DNA from: Pseudomonadota bacterium
GTDB lineage: Bacteria; Pseudomonadota; Gammaproteobacteria; Burkholderiales; Ferrovaceae
Direction: 5' to 3'
DNA: 64,000 bases
NCBI GenBank assembly: GCA_021832305.1
Contig: JAKBLB010000007.1
Coordinates: 1 to 64,000 of the forward strand
The translations under genes and the position numbers were made by a program. A model generated the notes under the pieces. The model was not told the DNA's origin. It did no database searches and saw only the letters and a program-made list of their open reading frames with translations. Below, piece after piece: positions 40,355-49,501 of the stretch (position 1 is its first letter; every line of letters starts with the position of its first letter).

Positions 40355-41785
40355 ATGTTGCTCTGGTTTGTCATCGGCTATTGGGCTGTCTCGGTGGCCA
40401 TTGGCCTGATCGTGGCCTTGCGCGTGCGCAATACTGCGGATTACGCGGCTGCAGGACATCGCATGCCCCTTTATGTGGTGACGGCCACGGTGTTTGCCAC
40501 CTGGTTCGGTTCTGAAACGGTGCTGGGGATTCCGGCGACTTTTCTCAAGGAAGGCTTGCGAGGCGTCGTGGCGGACCCCTTCGGTTCCTCCCTGTGTCTG
40601 GTGCTCGTCGGCTTGTTCTTCGCCCGCCCCCTCTATCGGCGCAAGTTGCTGACCATTGGTGACTTCTATCGACGTCAATATGGGCGTACCGTGGAAGTGC
40701 TGGTGACCCTGTGCATCGTGATCTCTTATCTGGGCTGGGTGGCAGCCCAGATCAAGGCCTTGGGACTGGTCTTCAACGTGGTTTCCGATGGGGCGATGAG
40801 CAAGTCCACCGGCATGCTGGTGGGTTCGACTACCGTCATGGTCTACACCCTGTTCGGCGGGATGCTGTCGGTGGCCATCACGGATTTCATCCAGATGATC
40901 ATCATCATGCTGGGCATGGTGTACATCGGCTGGGACCTGGGCGGTCCGGCGGGGGGAGTGGGCGCCGTGGTCCATCAGGCGGCGGTGCAGGGCAAACTGT
41001 CCTTCTGGCCCGCCCCGCACTGGGGGGAAGTGATCGCCTTCTTCACGGCCTGGATCACCATGATGCTGGGGTCCATCCCGCAGCAGGATGTCTTTCAGCG
41101 GGTGACCTCCTCCGACACGGAAATCACCGCCCGCAATGCTTCGATCCTGGGTGGGGTGTTGTATTTTCTGTTTGCCTTCATCCCCATGTTTCTGGCGTAC
41201 TCGGCGACGCGCATCGACCCGGCGCTGGTCGAACGCTACCTGAACAGCGATTCCCAACTGATCCTCCCCCAACTGATTCTGACTCATTCTCCCAAATTCG
41301 CCCAGATCATGTTCTTCGGGGCATTGCTGTCAGCCATCAAGAGTTGTGCCTCTGCCACCTTGCTGGCGCCCTCCGTGACCTTTGCCGAGAACATCGTGCG
41401 CGGATTCCGGCCGGGGATGACCGACCGGCAGTTGTTGTCGGTGATGCGTTGGGTGGTGTTTTGCTTTACCTGTCTGGTGACGGCCATCGCCCTCAATTCA
41501 CAGGCGTCCATCTTCAGCATGGTGGAAGATGCCTATAAAGTGACCCTGGTTGCCGCTTTCGTTCCCCTGGCCTTTGGGGTGTACTGGAAGCGCGCGACCC
41601 CCTGGGGAGGGTTGGCCTCGGTGGTTTTGGGCATCGCGGTATGGCTGCTGGGTGAAGGGTGGGCGCCGGAAGCCCTGATCCCCCCCCAGTTGGCCGGATT
41701 GGGCGCCAGTTTGGTGGGGATGGTGGCGGGATCCCTGTTGGAAGCCAGACAAAAGGGACTCCAGAGTCTCCAGATCACCCCATGA
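40355..41785 (+). CDS. Sodium/solute symporter family protein
   Basis: 476 residues with about twelve to thirteen hydrophobic helices. The SSS pattern is visible: RNTADYAAAGHRMP near the start, ATVFATWFGSETVLG in TM2, and the region TWIGSIPQQDVFQR-like (here MLGSIPQQDVFQR) around residue 240. Substrate is not predictable; its position behind bioD hints at biotin-pathway precursor or organic-acid uptake, but that is inference only. The RBS AAGGAGGGAG precedes 40355. Confidence 0.85.
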   Translation: MLLWFVIGYWAVSVAIGLIVALRVRNTADYAAAGHRMPLYVVTATVFATWFGSETVLGIPATFLKEGLRGVVADPFGSSLCLVLVGLFFARPLYRRKLLTIGDFYRRQYGRTVEVLVTLCIVISYLGWVAAQIKALGLVFNVVSDGAMSKSTGMLVGSTTVMVYTLFGGMLSVAITDFIQMIIIMLGMVYIGWDLGGPAGGVGAVVHQAAVQGKLSFWPAPHWGEVIAFFTAWITMMLGSIPQQDVFQRVTSSDTEITARNASILGGVLYFLFAFIPMFLAYSATRIDPALVERYLNSDSQLILPQLILTHSPKFAQIMFFGALLSAIKSCASATLLAPSVTFAENIVRGFRPGMTDRQLLSVMRWVVFCFTCLVTAIALNSQASIFSMVEDAYKVTLVAAFVPLAFGVYWKRATPWGGLASVVLGIAVWLLGEGWAPEALIPPQLAGLGASLVGMVAGSLLEARQKGLQSLQITP

Positions 41786-41861
41786 AATCATCCATTGTCG
41801 ATTCTGACTGGCAATTGGCGGTTAATGGTAAGAAGCCGTTCCCAATTCGAGGACTTGACCA

Positions 41862-42122
41862 ATGAATATTGTGGAAGTGGTTCCGAAAGACAATTACATG
41901 CTGTACATCAAAGTAGAAGATGGAAAAGCAGGTTTGTTTGACGTAACGCCTTACCTGGAGTCAGAGGCCTTCGCGCCGCTGAAGGACAGAACTGAATTCG
42001 AACAAATCAAGAACGGCAGATACTTTATCGAATGGGGCTGCGGAGCGGACCTTTCTGCCGATACGATTCAGGCACGATGGGTAGCGTCGCCTACTGAAAA
42101 CGCCCAACAAGAACAAGGGTAA
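41862..42122 (+). CDS. DUF2442 family small protein
   Basis: 86 residues matching the DUF2442 pattern: a strand-rich N-terminus with YMLYIKVEDGKAGLFDVTPYL, then FAPLKDRTEFEQIKNGRYFIEWGCGADLSADTI. Such proteins often lie next to a DUF4160 gene in toxin-antitoxin-like or mobile contexts; no DUF4160 gene is visible in the 76 bases before it. Function unknown. It starts a short accessory stretch between the symporter and the Tad locus. Confidence 0.75.
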   Translation: MNIVEVVPKDNYMLYIKVEDGKAGLFDVTPYLESEAFAPLKDRTEFEQIKNGRYFIEWGCGADLSADTIQARWVASPTENAQQEQG

Positions 42123-42308
42123 ACGGTAACTGAGCGGCATTATTTCCAATTTCCGCCGATTAAAGCATACTCCCCCCCGAGATGGGCGCATTCACCGGCA
42201 TCCAAGGTCAAGGTGGCACTGGAAATGATGGTTTCTCCGGGCTCCTGATTTCATCTGGACGAAGTAAAACATTTCAATTGGACGGTATATTAGGTTACAC
42301 TTGGTCGC

Positions 42309-43556
42309 ATGACTGAGGCCATATTTCATCCCCGTTTCGCCCATCCTTTCCTGACTGAAGCTCTGGAAGACACACCCGTGGTGCTGATTCACGGGCCGCG
42401 CCAATGCGGCAAGACCACGCTCGCCCGTGCGGTGGGGGATAAGGCTGGCTATTCGTATATCAGTTTCGACGATGATGTGTTGCGCGCATCGGTTAAAGCC
42501 GATCCGGTGGGATTTGTGGCAGATTTGCCGGACAAGGTTGTACTGGATGAGGTACAGCGGGTTCCTGAATTGTTTACTGCGCTGAAAGTTGCGGTAGATC
42601 GTGACCGGCGACCAGGGCGGTTCATTCTGACTGGCTCGGCAAACGTGCTGTTGGTGCCACGGTTGGCAGACTCGCTGGCAGGCCGCATGGAAATTTTGCG
42701 ACTGCACCCGCTCGCACAATCGGAACTGGCAGCAAAGCAGCCGGATTTTTTGGATGCGTTGTTTGGAGACGGTTTCAAGGCGAATCAACGGGCGAGACTG
42801 GGCAAGGAACTCGCCGAACGGATTGCAGCAGGCGGCTATCCCGCGGCGCTTGCTCGACCGTCTTCACGTAGGCGTGCCACCTGGTATCGGGATTACATCG
42901 AAACACTGGTGCAGCGAGATGTGCGAGATATGGCACGCATCAGCTCGCTGGATGTGTTGCCACGATTGCTTACACTCGCAGCCGGGCAGACGGCAAGGTT
43001 GCTCAATGTGGCCGACCTGGCGTCACCTTTTCAATTGAGCCGCCCGACAATACGCGATTATGTGACGTTACTGGCGCGCGTCTTCTTGCTGGAAGAATTG
43101 CCGCCCTGGCATAACAACCGCTTGAGCAGGCTGGTCAAAACACCCAAGTTGCATTTGGGGGATACAGGACTTGCCTGCGCTCTACTTGGTGTGGATGCCG
43201 TAGCGTTATGGGCGGATCGCAACTTACTGGGGCAACTATTGGAAACCTTTATTTTTCAGGAACTGCGCCGCCATGCGAGTTGGCAGGATGGTCCGATTAC
43301 TTTCCATCACTTCCGGGATAAAGAGGGTGCAGAGGTGGACATCGTACTGGAGGGGAGTGGTCAACGTGTGGCGGGGGTCGAAGTGAAAGCCGCTGCTACG
43401 GTAACGGCAAACGATTTTCGCGGATTGCGAAAATTGAGGGAAAATGTGGGAAAGCGCTTTGCTGGCGGTGTTGTTTTATACGACGGTGAAGTAACGACTC
43501 CATTTGGAGACAGGTTGTTTGCTGTGCCGATACGCAGTCTATGGGAGGGTATCTGA
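42309..43556 (+). CDS. AAA-type ATPase with C-terminal DUF4143 domain
   Basis: 415 residues. Walker A is GPRQCGKTT (K35) and Walker B lies in VVLDEVQRVPEL. The C-terminal half (FHHFRDKEGAEVDIVLE and GVEVKAA) is the DUF4143/PD-(D/E)XK-like domain, with D, E-x-K spacing resembling a nuclease fold. This family is widespread, often strain-variable, and has no proven role. The gene is isolated in a low-conservation patch and lies downstream of DUF2442, which suggests acquired DNA. Confidence 0.85.
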   Translation: MTEAIFHPRFAHPFLTEALEDTPVVLIHGPRQCGKTTLARAVGDKAGYSYISFDDDVLRASVKADPVGFVADLPDKVVLDEVQRVPELFTALKVAVDRDRRPGRFILTGSANVLLVPRLADSLAGRMEILRLHPLAQSELAAKQPDFLDALFGDGFKANQRARLGKELAERIAAGGYPAALARPSSRRRATWYRDYIETLVQRDVRDMARISSLDVLPRLLTLAAGQTARLLNVADLASPFQLSRPTIRDYVTLLARVFLLEELPPWHNNRLSRLVKTPKLHLGDTGLACALLGVDAVALWADRNLLGQLLETFIFQELRRHASWQDGPITFHHFRDKEGAEVDIVLEGSGQRVAGVEVKAAATVTANDFRGLRKLRENVGKRFAGGVVLYDGEVTTPFGDRLFAVPIRSLWEGI

Positions 43557-43772
43557 TGGATTTTCGTATTGCCGTCCGGAGCAGAGCGAGTAGGTCATCG
43601 CTGAAGTTTTGCACGAAGCCGAGCGATGGCTTCCTGCCCTGGAACTGTCGCGATCAAACCTGATTCCAGTTCGGCTTCCCTTCGATCTGCTTCTCGCTCC
43701 CAACTGCAGATGGCCAAACAAGAAAAGGGGCGACGTGTGGTCACCCCAAGTGATGCTGGAGACGTTCAAAGA
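43557..43772. other. Gap between DUF4143 ATPase and tadG
   Basis: About 215 bases between two convergent genes. Both strands carry short reading frames with no recognisable domain, and the stretch may hold decayed coding sequence. I see no terminator with a T run. Confidence 0.3.
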
Positions 43773-45605
43773 CTATCTGGCCAGGCGCGGTGGGCTCACG
43801 ACACCATAGGAAGTCTGTGCCGAACTGCTTGAAGACGAGGACGAGGACGACGATGCCACACTTGCGCTGGAGTTGCTGACGCACCCCATGGACAGCGTGG
43901 CATTGATCGTACCGTTGGCTGCCGACAGAACATGGAGACAGGCAAAACCGACGATGGTCTGTTTGCCATGGGGCACTGAGGTGGCGCTCTCCACCACGGG
44001 AACGATGGAATATTCACAGGAGTGGTTGCCAGCTGCGCTGCAATTGTTGATGGTGGTGTAAGGGTCCCCTCCGTCCCGTTGATTTCCCTGGTTGTTATCG
44101 TTGCCATGGTTCTGACTTCCATGGTTGTTGTCGTTGCCATGATTCTGGCTTCCGTCTCCTTGTTGGTCTACCCGAAGGAAACCAGAGGACGGGGTCGAGA
44201 GTTGAAGGCGGCTGAACCGCATCGAGTTGATCGAGGGTGCAAGGTGGTCCGCGCGGATCCACCCGCTATGGAAAGGGGACTGCGCCAGGCGTTGATGAGA
44301 TTCCCTTTGGCTTTGATGATGCCGATCTTCGCTATTGCCCTGACTACCCTGGCTGTCCTGAGAGTTGCTGTAGTCGCCGTTTTCCAGATCGATCTGATCG
44401 CCTACATGAAGGTCTTCAGGATTACCGTCCTGTGCCACATGTTCACTGTGACTGAAATTGCTGTCGTCGGGTTGTGAGGTCAGGGTGCTGAATTGTCCCG
44501 TGATGCAACTGTTGCCTTGCCCCGATCCGATACTGATACTGACACTGGCTCCCGCGCTGGTACCCGTACCCGTACTGACACTGGCGCCAACACTGGCCCC
44601 TGCCCCCAGTCCCTGACCCGCCCCTTGGCCGGGACCGTTTCCGTTACCCGGACCACCTGCCCCTGCCCCCGTTCCCGTGACGGTGTTGGCGCTCCCGTTC
44701 AGATTCGCCCCGCTATCTTCTACACGAACAAATCCCGATCGATAGTCGCGGTATTGAAGCGCACTGCTTCCGGGCAAGGTGAAGGCCATCCGTACCAGAT
44801 GAGGATGGTTACTCACCCCAAAGTTCATCAACGGGGCAGCGTGGCGTGTGCCCTGTTGTGCCTTCGTGACCCGGAGGGAAGAGGAACTGTTCTCGCTGTC
44901 ATTTTGTTGCTGTTGGTTGTCCCGCTGTTGCTGCTGGTTGTCCTGTTGGTTTCCCTGATTTTCCTGGTTGCCGTTCCCTCCCGCGTTACAGGTATGCGTG
45001 GGGCCCACCTGGATCTGATCGGTTTTGGGTTGGTTGTCGTTGCTGTTCCAGTACTGACTGATGGCGCATTGGGGAATCGCAATGGGGAGATGGGTCCCCC
45101 CCGCGCCCAAAACCGAACTGTTCTGAACGATGGCGGTGGAAGTGGCCGTCACGCTCATGGTCTTCATGCCGAGGATTCCGGCAAAGAACAGGTTGACCTG
45201 CTTGGTGTAGGAGACTCTGACGGCGGCATCGTTGGAAGGAGCGCTTGAACTGATGCTTTGCCAGTAGTTGGACTTGACCGTGAGCGTATCCTGCTTTTCG
45301 ATGGGGGTGTTCAGGTTGGCCGTCTCATAGACCGGGCCACCGGGATTGTTGTTCATGGCGGAAAAGTTGGGGGAAGAAGAACCCTGGGTATACAGGAGTC
45401 CTGCGCCACGCAGGGCCGCTGCATCCGCAGCATTCTGGACATCATTGCGCGCCACCATGACGTTACCCACATCCACGGCCATGGCCCCCACGCCCATCAG
45501 GGCGGTCAGCGAGAGTGCGGCAGCCACGCTGACGGCTCCCCGCTGGCTTGCAAACGGGGAAAGAGGGGACGATACCGAAACTCGGGTACTGAGAGGTTTA
45601 TTCAT
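43773..45605 (-). CDS. tadG: TadG-like pseudopilin, low-complexity rich
   Basis: 610 residues. The N-terminal TadE/TadG-type part (residues 23-65) has a membrane helix and AVDVGNVMVARNDVQNAADAAAL, the DUF2134-like signature of Tad minor pilins. The rest alternates conserved-looking strands with low-complexity runs: Gln/Asn-rich 210-240, Gly/Ala/Ser-rich 301-365, an 11-residue tandem repeat (487-508) and a run of 11 serines (585-595). Start 45605 overlaps the tadE stop region by eight bases, so the two are coupled. It is likely exported and surface-exposed with the Tad apparatus; the repeats suggest a variable adhesive face. Confidence 0.8.
   Translation of the reverse strand: MNKPLSTRVSVSSPLSPFASQRGAVSVAAALSLTALMGVGAMAVDVGNVMVARNDVQNAADAAALRGAGLLYTQGSSSPNFSAMNNNPGGPVYETANLNTPIEKQDTLTVKSNYWQSISSSAPSNDAAVRVSYTKQVNLFFAGILGMKTMSVTATSTAIVQNSSVLGAGGTHLPIAIPQCAISQYWNSNDNQPKTDQIQVGPTHTCNAGGNGNQENQGNQQDNQQQQRDNQQQQNDSENSSSSLRVTKAQQGTRHAAPLMNFGVSNHPHLVRMAFTLPGSSALQYRDYRSGFVRVEDSGANLNGSANTVTGTGAGAGGPGNGNGPGQGAGQGLGAGASVGASVSTGTGTSAGASVSISIGSGQGNSCITGQFSTLTSQPDDSNFSHSEHVAQDGNPEDLHVGDQIDLENGDYSNSQDSQGSQGNSEDRHHQSQRESHQRLAQSPFHSGWIRADHLAPSINSMRFSRLQLSTPSSGFLRVDQQGDGSQNHGNDNNHGSQNHGNDNNQGNQRDGGDPYTTINNCSAAGNHSCEYSIVPVVESATSVPHGKQTIVGFACLHVLSAANGTINATLSMGCVSNSSASVASSSSSSSSSSSAQTSYGVVSPPRLAR
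44091..44153 (-). repeat. 33-bp tandem repeat inside tadG
   Basis: Two adjacent copies (44091-44123 and 44124-44153, the second lacking its last codon) encode the repeat HGNDNN followed by HGSQN or QGNQ. They are about 90 percent identical over 30 bases. Slippage at such a repeat would change protein length in frame. Confidence 0.8.
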
Positions 45606-46128
45606 AATACATCACCGCCGTAGAAGAAAGGTTGTTCGAACCCTGGACAGCGCTCAACGAGCCCAAGCCCAGCCCCTGGAAGGTATAGTTGACGGTGACC
45701 TCGATTGCTGCTCCACTGTTACTACCGCTTCCCGCTGTAGTGCAATTGACCGTCACTGAGGGAGAATTGTTGTTTCCTCCCTGATAGGAAATGAGCGTGT
45801 TGGCCGCGTAGTTGCTGGCCACCATGCAAGCGGTTCCCGATCCGCTACCCGAGCACGGGCTGCTGCCCTGAATGGCGTTGATGCCGGGATCGCCGCAGGA
45901 AACGGGATGCGGCAGAGAGACTGACTGAACCGAGCCCCAGCGTGCTCCCTCCCGTGCGGCGTTGGTGACCATGATCTGGTCGTACATCATCGTGCCAAAC
46001 TCGACGATCCCGAACATGAGCAGTAACATGAGAGGGAAGACGATGGCAAATTCCACGGCGGCCACACCGCGCTCACTGAACATGATGTCTTTTTCCGTAA
46101 GGTTGACCAAAGGTTTGTTTGGGTTCAT
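45598..46128 (-). CDS. tadE: TadE-like minor pilin
   Basis: 176 residues. There is a short N-terminal leader, then RGVAAVEFAIVFPLMLLL, with E26 at position +5 after G21, the cleavage pattern shared by TadE and Flp pilins. The long C-terminal part has several cysteines and a Gly/Ser-rich patch. TadE is a minor pseudopilin of the Tad pilus. It is divergent from flp and overlaps tadG by eight bases. Confidence 0.88.
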   Translation of the reverse strand: MNPNKPLVNLTEKDIMFSERGVAAVEFAIVFPLMLLLMFGIVEFGTMMYDQIMVTNAAREGARWGSVQSVSLPHPVSCGDPGINAIQGSSPCSGSGSGTACMVASNYAANTLISYQGGNNNSPSVTVNCTTAGSGSNSGAAIEVTVNYTFQGLGLGSLSAVQGSNNLSSTAVMYYE

Positions 46129-46334
46129 TTTAACGCCAATAAAAACGGAGTGGCAAGGGATATTTTATGTAACTCATTGTTGGGTAATGTAAATATTATG
46201 AGATACAAGGAAAATCCGGAAGAATATAGCAAAAACATGACGTGGTCGCCGTAGTGATATTCCGTGAATTCTGGATTCGGTTCGTGTATATTTTGGGGGT
46301 TGTCTTCAAGCGTAGTGATTTATGATCAATGACG

Positions 46335-46374
46335 ACAGGGATTATTTCCTACACGATTGAAGAATAATTCCTGT
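46335..46374 (+). repeat. Inverted repeat in the tadE-flp intergenic region
   Basis: Arms ACAGGGATTATT (46335-46346) and AATAATTCCTGT (46363-46374) pair over twelve positions with a single G-T pair, around a 16-base loop. It is a plausible regulator binding site or hairpin upstream of flp. Confidence 0.45.
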
Positions 46375-46444
46375 GATTGTTTGAGAAATGATTTTATGAT
46401 TCGGGATCGACGGGATAACTTGATGAATTTCCCTAAAAATTATG

Positions 46445-46474
46445 TTGATCACGACAAAATTCTCATGTTATAAC
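46445..46474 (+). promoter_or_regulatory. Candidate flp promoter with palindrome at -10
   Basis: TTGATC, an 18-base spacer, then TATAAC. The -10 lies inside the perfect 12-base palindrome ATGTTATAACAT (46465-46476). It would give a leader of about 120 bases to the flp start. Confidence 0.4.
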
Positions 46475-46600
46475 ATGCGCTCGTGGCAGTGATTCATCGC
46501 GGCATCGCGGACATGCAAGGCGTGAGAAGTCACCGGTTTGGGGTATCCGTGGTTAAATGCAGGTTCGGCATCATCTTTTGAGTACCAAAGGGAGAGGATC

Positions 46601-46771
46601 ATGAAAAAGTTCATTCTGGGGTTGAAAAAATTTGTGGGTTCGGAAGAAGCCGTTACCGCCATCGAGTATGCACTGCTGGCAGCGCTGATTGCGGTGGCCG
46701 TCATTGGTGGGGCTTCAATGCTCGGCGGCAATGTTCAAAAAGAATTTACTAGCATTGCCGGAGTGGTTTGA
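46601..46771 (+). CDS. flp: Flp type IVb pilin subunit
   Basis: 56 residues, typical Flp size. A charged leader is followed by VTAIEYALLAALIAVAVI, with E22 and Y23 at positions +5 and +6 after the expected cut; the residue before the cut is Ala17 where most Flp pilins have Gly. Flp forms the Tad pilus fibre after cleavage by the prepilin peptidase encoded next. The RBS GGGAGAGG is placed well before ATG 46601. It is the first gene of the plus-strand tad operon. Confidence 0.92.
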   Translation: MKKFILGLKKFVGSEEAVTAIEYALLAALIAVAVIGGASMLGGNVQKEFTSIAGVV

Positions 46772-46796
46772 CCATAAGCGACTGACGAGGGCATGA

Positions 46797-47225
46797 ATGA
46801 CGGCTCCTGCCCTCGAGTCCCTCGTTCTGGGCAGCGTGCTTGCAGTCGCCGCGTGGGCGGATATCCGTTTTCGACGGGTACCGAATGAGTGGTTGGGCCT
46901 GGGACTGGTCGCGTATGTGATCTTGTCTTATCATTTTGGACTTGATCCATGGATGGCCTTGAAAGGAGGGTTGCTGGGTCTGCTCATTTTTCTGCCTTTC
47001 TATTGGTTGGGCGGGATGGGTGCGGCAGATCTCAAGTTGCTGGGACTGGTGGGGGTATACCTGGGTCCGCAGGGCGTGTTGTATAGTGCGCTGTATACCG
47101 CCTTGGCGGGTGGGGTGTTGGCGCTTCTGGCTCTGGTTTTCCATGCATCGCGCCGCTTGCCCTACGCGGTGGCCATTGCCGTGGGGGTGGGGGTTTATGA
47201 GTTCCGATCCTTCATGTCTCCTTGA
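46797..47225 (+). CDS. cpaA: Prepilin peptidase TadV/CpaA
   Basis: 142 residues with four or so membrane helices. The aspartate pair expected for type IV prepilin peptidases is present: D22 in AWADIRFRRVPN and D78 in GMGAADLKLLG. The GxGD motif is altered, the glycine before the aspartate being alanine. It processes Flp and minor pilins. The gene lies 25 bases after flp. Confidence 0.9.
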   Translation: MTAPALESLVLGSVLAVAAWADIRFRRVPNEWLGLGLVAYVILSYHFGLDPWMALKGGLLGLLIFLPFYWLGGMGAADLKLLGLVGVYLGPQGVLYSALYTALAGGVLALLALVFHASRRLPYAVAIAVGVGVYEFRSFMSP

Positions 47226-47288
47226 GGGGGGCGAGGAACGTCGAGAGGGAACGAATGTGTTGAGTCGGGGGCAGAAAGCGGTAACACC

Positions 47289-48104
47289 ATGCAAAAACAA
47301 AAAGCGCTGTTATTCCTGATCATCTCTCTCGTGCTCAGCGCATTGACCCTGTGGGGGGCAGTGCGCTGGGTCAATCGGCAGATCGACTCCCGCGTTTCCC
47401 ATCAGTCAGTCAAGGTGGTGGTGGCGTCCTTGCCGATTCAGGCTGGTGAAAACCTGAATGCAGGAATGCTCAGGAAGATCGACTGGCCTGCCAAGGAACC
47501 CATCGTGGGGGGCTTTACCGATCCTGGCGCTTTGAACAACCGTATCGTGGTGACTCCCCTGGCCATGGGTGAACCGGTGCTGGAGTCGCACCTGGCACCG
47601 GAAGGCAGTCGTGCCGGGTTGTCCGCCCTGATCGGTCCGGGCAAGCGGGCCATGGCCGTCCATGTCAACGATGTGGCGGGGGTGGCGGGGTTTGCTTTGC
47701 CGGGTAATCTCGTGGACGTATTGGTCAGCCTGCAGGACGAGCAAAGCCACATGATTTCCAAAATCGTGTTGCAGGATGTGCGGGTATTGGCCGTTGCGCA
47801 GGATGCCACCTTGAAGGATGACGTCAAAGCCAAGGTGGTGAATTCCGTGACGCTCGAAGTGACCCCCCAACAGGCCGAAACGCTGGATCTGGCCAAGGCC
47901 GTGGGTGCGGTCAGTCTGGTGTTGCGCAATCAGGTAGATAAAAAGGAAGTCGCCACTTCCGGCGCACGAAAGTCCACGCTGCTGGGGAGTGCGGCTGTGG
48001 CAGTGCAGCCGACTCACGGCGCGGCCAAGCCCCGTCTGGCGGAACGTCCTCCCTCCATCGAGATCATCCGTGGCACCGTTCATGGGTCCACCGTCCCGCA
48101 ATAG
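47289..48104 (+). CDS. cpaB: Tad pilus assembly protein CpaB/RcpC
   Basis: 271 residues. An N-terminal membrane segment (about 6-27) is followed by an SAF-like domain ([18 protein letters not shown], 45-110) and the CpaB/RcpC core ([23 protein letters not shown], 117-140). It is a periplasmic partner of the secretin. cpaC follows eight bases later. The RBS is not obvious. Confidence 0.9.
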   Translation: MQKQKALLFLIISLVLSALTLWGAVRWVNRQIDSRVSHQSVKVVVASLPIQAGENLNAGMLRKIDWPAKEPIVGGFTDPGALNNRIVVTPLAMGEPVLESHLAPEGSRAGLSALIGPGKRAMAVHVNDVAGVAGFALPGNLVDVLVSLQDEQSHMISKIVLQDVRVLAVAQDATLKDDVKAKVVNSVTLEVTPQQAETLDLAKAVGAVSLVLRNQVDKKEVATSGARKSTLLGSAAVAVQPTHGAAKPRLAERPPSIEIIRGTVHGSTVPQ

Positions 48105-48112
48105 AGAATGAC

Positions 48113-49501
48113 ATGAAAATAATCCAATGGGTGATGGGCGTATCTTTGTTGCTGACGACCGGGGTGGGTTGGGCTGACCCCGTGGCGGGGACGGCCCCCC
48201 TTCCGCCGGCGATTCCGGTTCCGGTGGTGGAAGCGCCTCCGCCGCAAGTATCGGGAGATCGTGCGCCGTTATTGCAGTTGCCGCTGAATAAATCCTTGCG
48301 CGTGCATGCGGATGCGCCCCTGGTGCGGGTATCGGTCTCCAATCCCGAGATTGCAGACGTCAGTTTGGTGCGCAACCGCGAGATCTTTCTGGTGGGTAAA
48401 AAAGTGGGCAGCACCAATCTGTTCCTGTGGACCAAGGATGGAGCCATGACCTCCATGGATGTGGTGGTGTCCATCGATGTGTCCGGATTGCAGGGCAAGT
48501 TGCATGAGTTGGTTCCCCAGGAGAAAGGGGTGACGGTGAGTGCGGCAGGAGAATCCTTCGTATTGTCGGGATCGGTGGCCAATGGTGTGATCCTTCGCCA
48601 AATCGTCCTGATTGCCGAGCAGTATGGGGGGAAAAAGATCGTCAATCTGTTGGCGACGCGTAATGTGTCGCAGGTGATGCTCGAAGTCAAGGTGGTGGAA
48701 ATCCAGAAAACCTTGGATGACCGGATGGGGGCCAACGCGACTATCGGACAGCAGGGATCGGCGGTTTTTGGCGGTGTGAGTTCCTTTCCGGTGACCGTAC
48801 CCGCTCAGACTGGAGCCCCTGCGCTGTTTTCCAATTTCAATCTGCTCGGTGGGGTGGGGTACACTGGAGGTGTTACCAATATGACCCTGCAGGGGGAAAT
48901 CGACAAGGGGCGCGCCAAGATATTGGCGGAACCCAATATCGTGGCCATGAGCGGTCAGGAAGCCTCTTTCCTGGCGGGTGGAAAAATCTATATCCCCATT
49001 CCACAGAGTTCTGGCGTGGGCGGGGGGGTCTTCATTACCTTGCAGGAAGAGGATTATGGGGTGGGTTTGAATTTTCTGCCTACGGTACTGGATGGAGGAA
49101 AAATCAATCTGCGGGTTTCGCCCGAGGTCTCGGAGTTGCTGTCCACGGGGACGACCTTTGGAACCGGGACCGGCGCCACGGTGGTGCCCACCATCACGAC
49201 CCGACGGGCGTCCACCACCGTTCAGTTGAACGATGGGGAAAGTCTTGCGATCGGTGGACTGATTCAGAGTAATATTCTGGAAACCATCAAGGCTTTTCCC
49301 GTGCTGGGAGAACTGCCGATTCTGGGTCCTTTGTTTCGCAGTTCGGAGTTTCAGCACAATCGAACCGAACTGGTGTTTGTGGTGACGCCCCACCTCGTTC
49401 AGGGAACGACGGAGAGGGTTGCCCTGCCTTCGGACAGTTTTAAGCCACCGACCCGAACCCAGTTTCAACTCGAGGGAAAAATGGAGGGAGATGAAAAATG
49501 A
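48113..49501 (+). CDS. cpaC: Tad secretin CpaC/RcpA
   Basis: 462 residues. The signal peptide ends near WADP (about residue 22). The N-terminal domain [20 protein letters not shown] is typical of CpaC and RcpA; a BON-like part follows, and the secretin core runs from about 210 with [31 protein letters not shown]-like spacing, [28 protein letters not shown] at the end. It forms the outer-membrane channel of the pilus. It overlaps the small lipoprotein gene by four bases. Confidence 0.95.
   Translation: MKIIQWVMGVSLLLTTGVGWADPVAGTAPLPPAIPVPVVEAPPPQVSGDRAPLLQLPLNKSLRVHADAPLVRVSVSNPEIADVSLVRNREIFLVGKKVGSTNLFLWTKDGAMTSMDVVVSIDVSGLQGKLHELVPQEKGVTVSAAGESFVLSGSVANGVILRQIVLIAEQYGGKKIVNLLATRNVSQVMLEVKVVEIQKTLDDRMGANATIGQQGSAVFGGVSSFPVTVPAQTGAPALFSNFNLLGGVGYTGGVTNMTLQGEIDKGRAKILAEPNIVAMSGQEASFLAGGKIYIPIPQSSGVGGGVFITLQEEDYGVGLNFLPTVLDGGKINLRVSPEVSELLSTGTTFGTGTGATVVPTITTRRASTTVQLNDGESLAIGGLIQSNILETIKAFPVLGELPILGPLFRSSEFQHNRTELVFVVTPHLVQGTTERVALPSDSFKPPTRTQFQLEGKMEGDEK

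Larger units (their letters stand above)
46129..46600. promoter_or_regulatory. Divergent AT-rich control region between tadE and flp
   Basis: 472 bases with clearly lower GC than the surrounding genes. It holds the likely promoters of tadEG and of flp, a palindrome over the flp -10, and a 12-base imperfect inverted repeat. No gene or sigma-54 site was found. Confidence 0.7.

Noticed and set aside
44091-44153. CRISPR-like repeat
   Set aside because: Two contiguous in-frame copies without spacers inside a coding gene, so it is a protein repeat.
46129-46600. Sigma-54 promoter for flp
   Set aside because: TGGCA sequences occur, but none is followed by TTGC at the required spacing.
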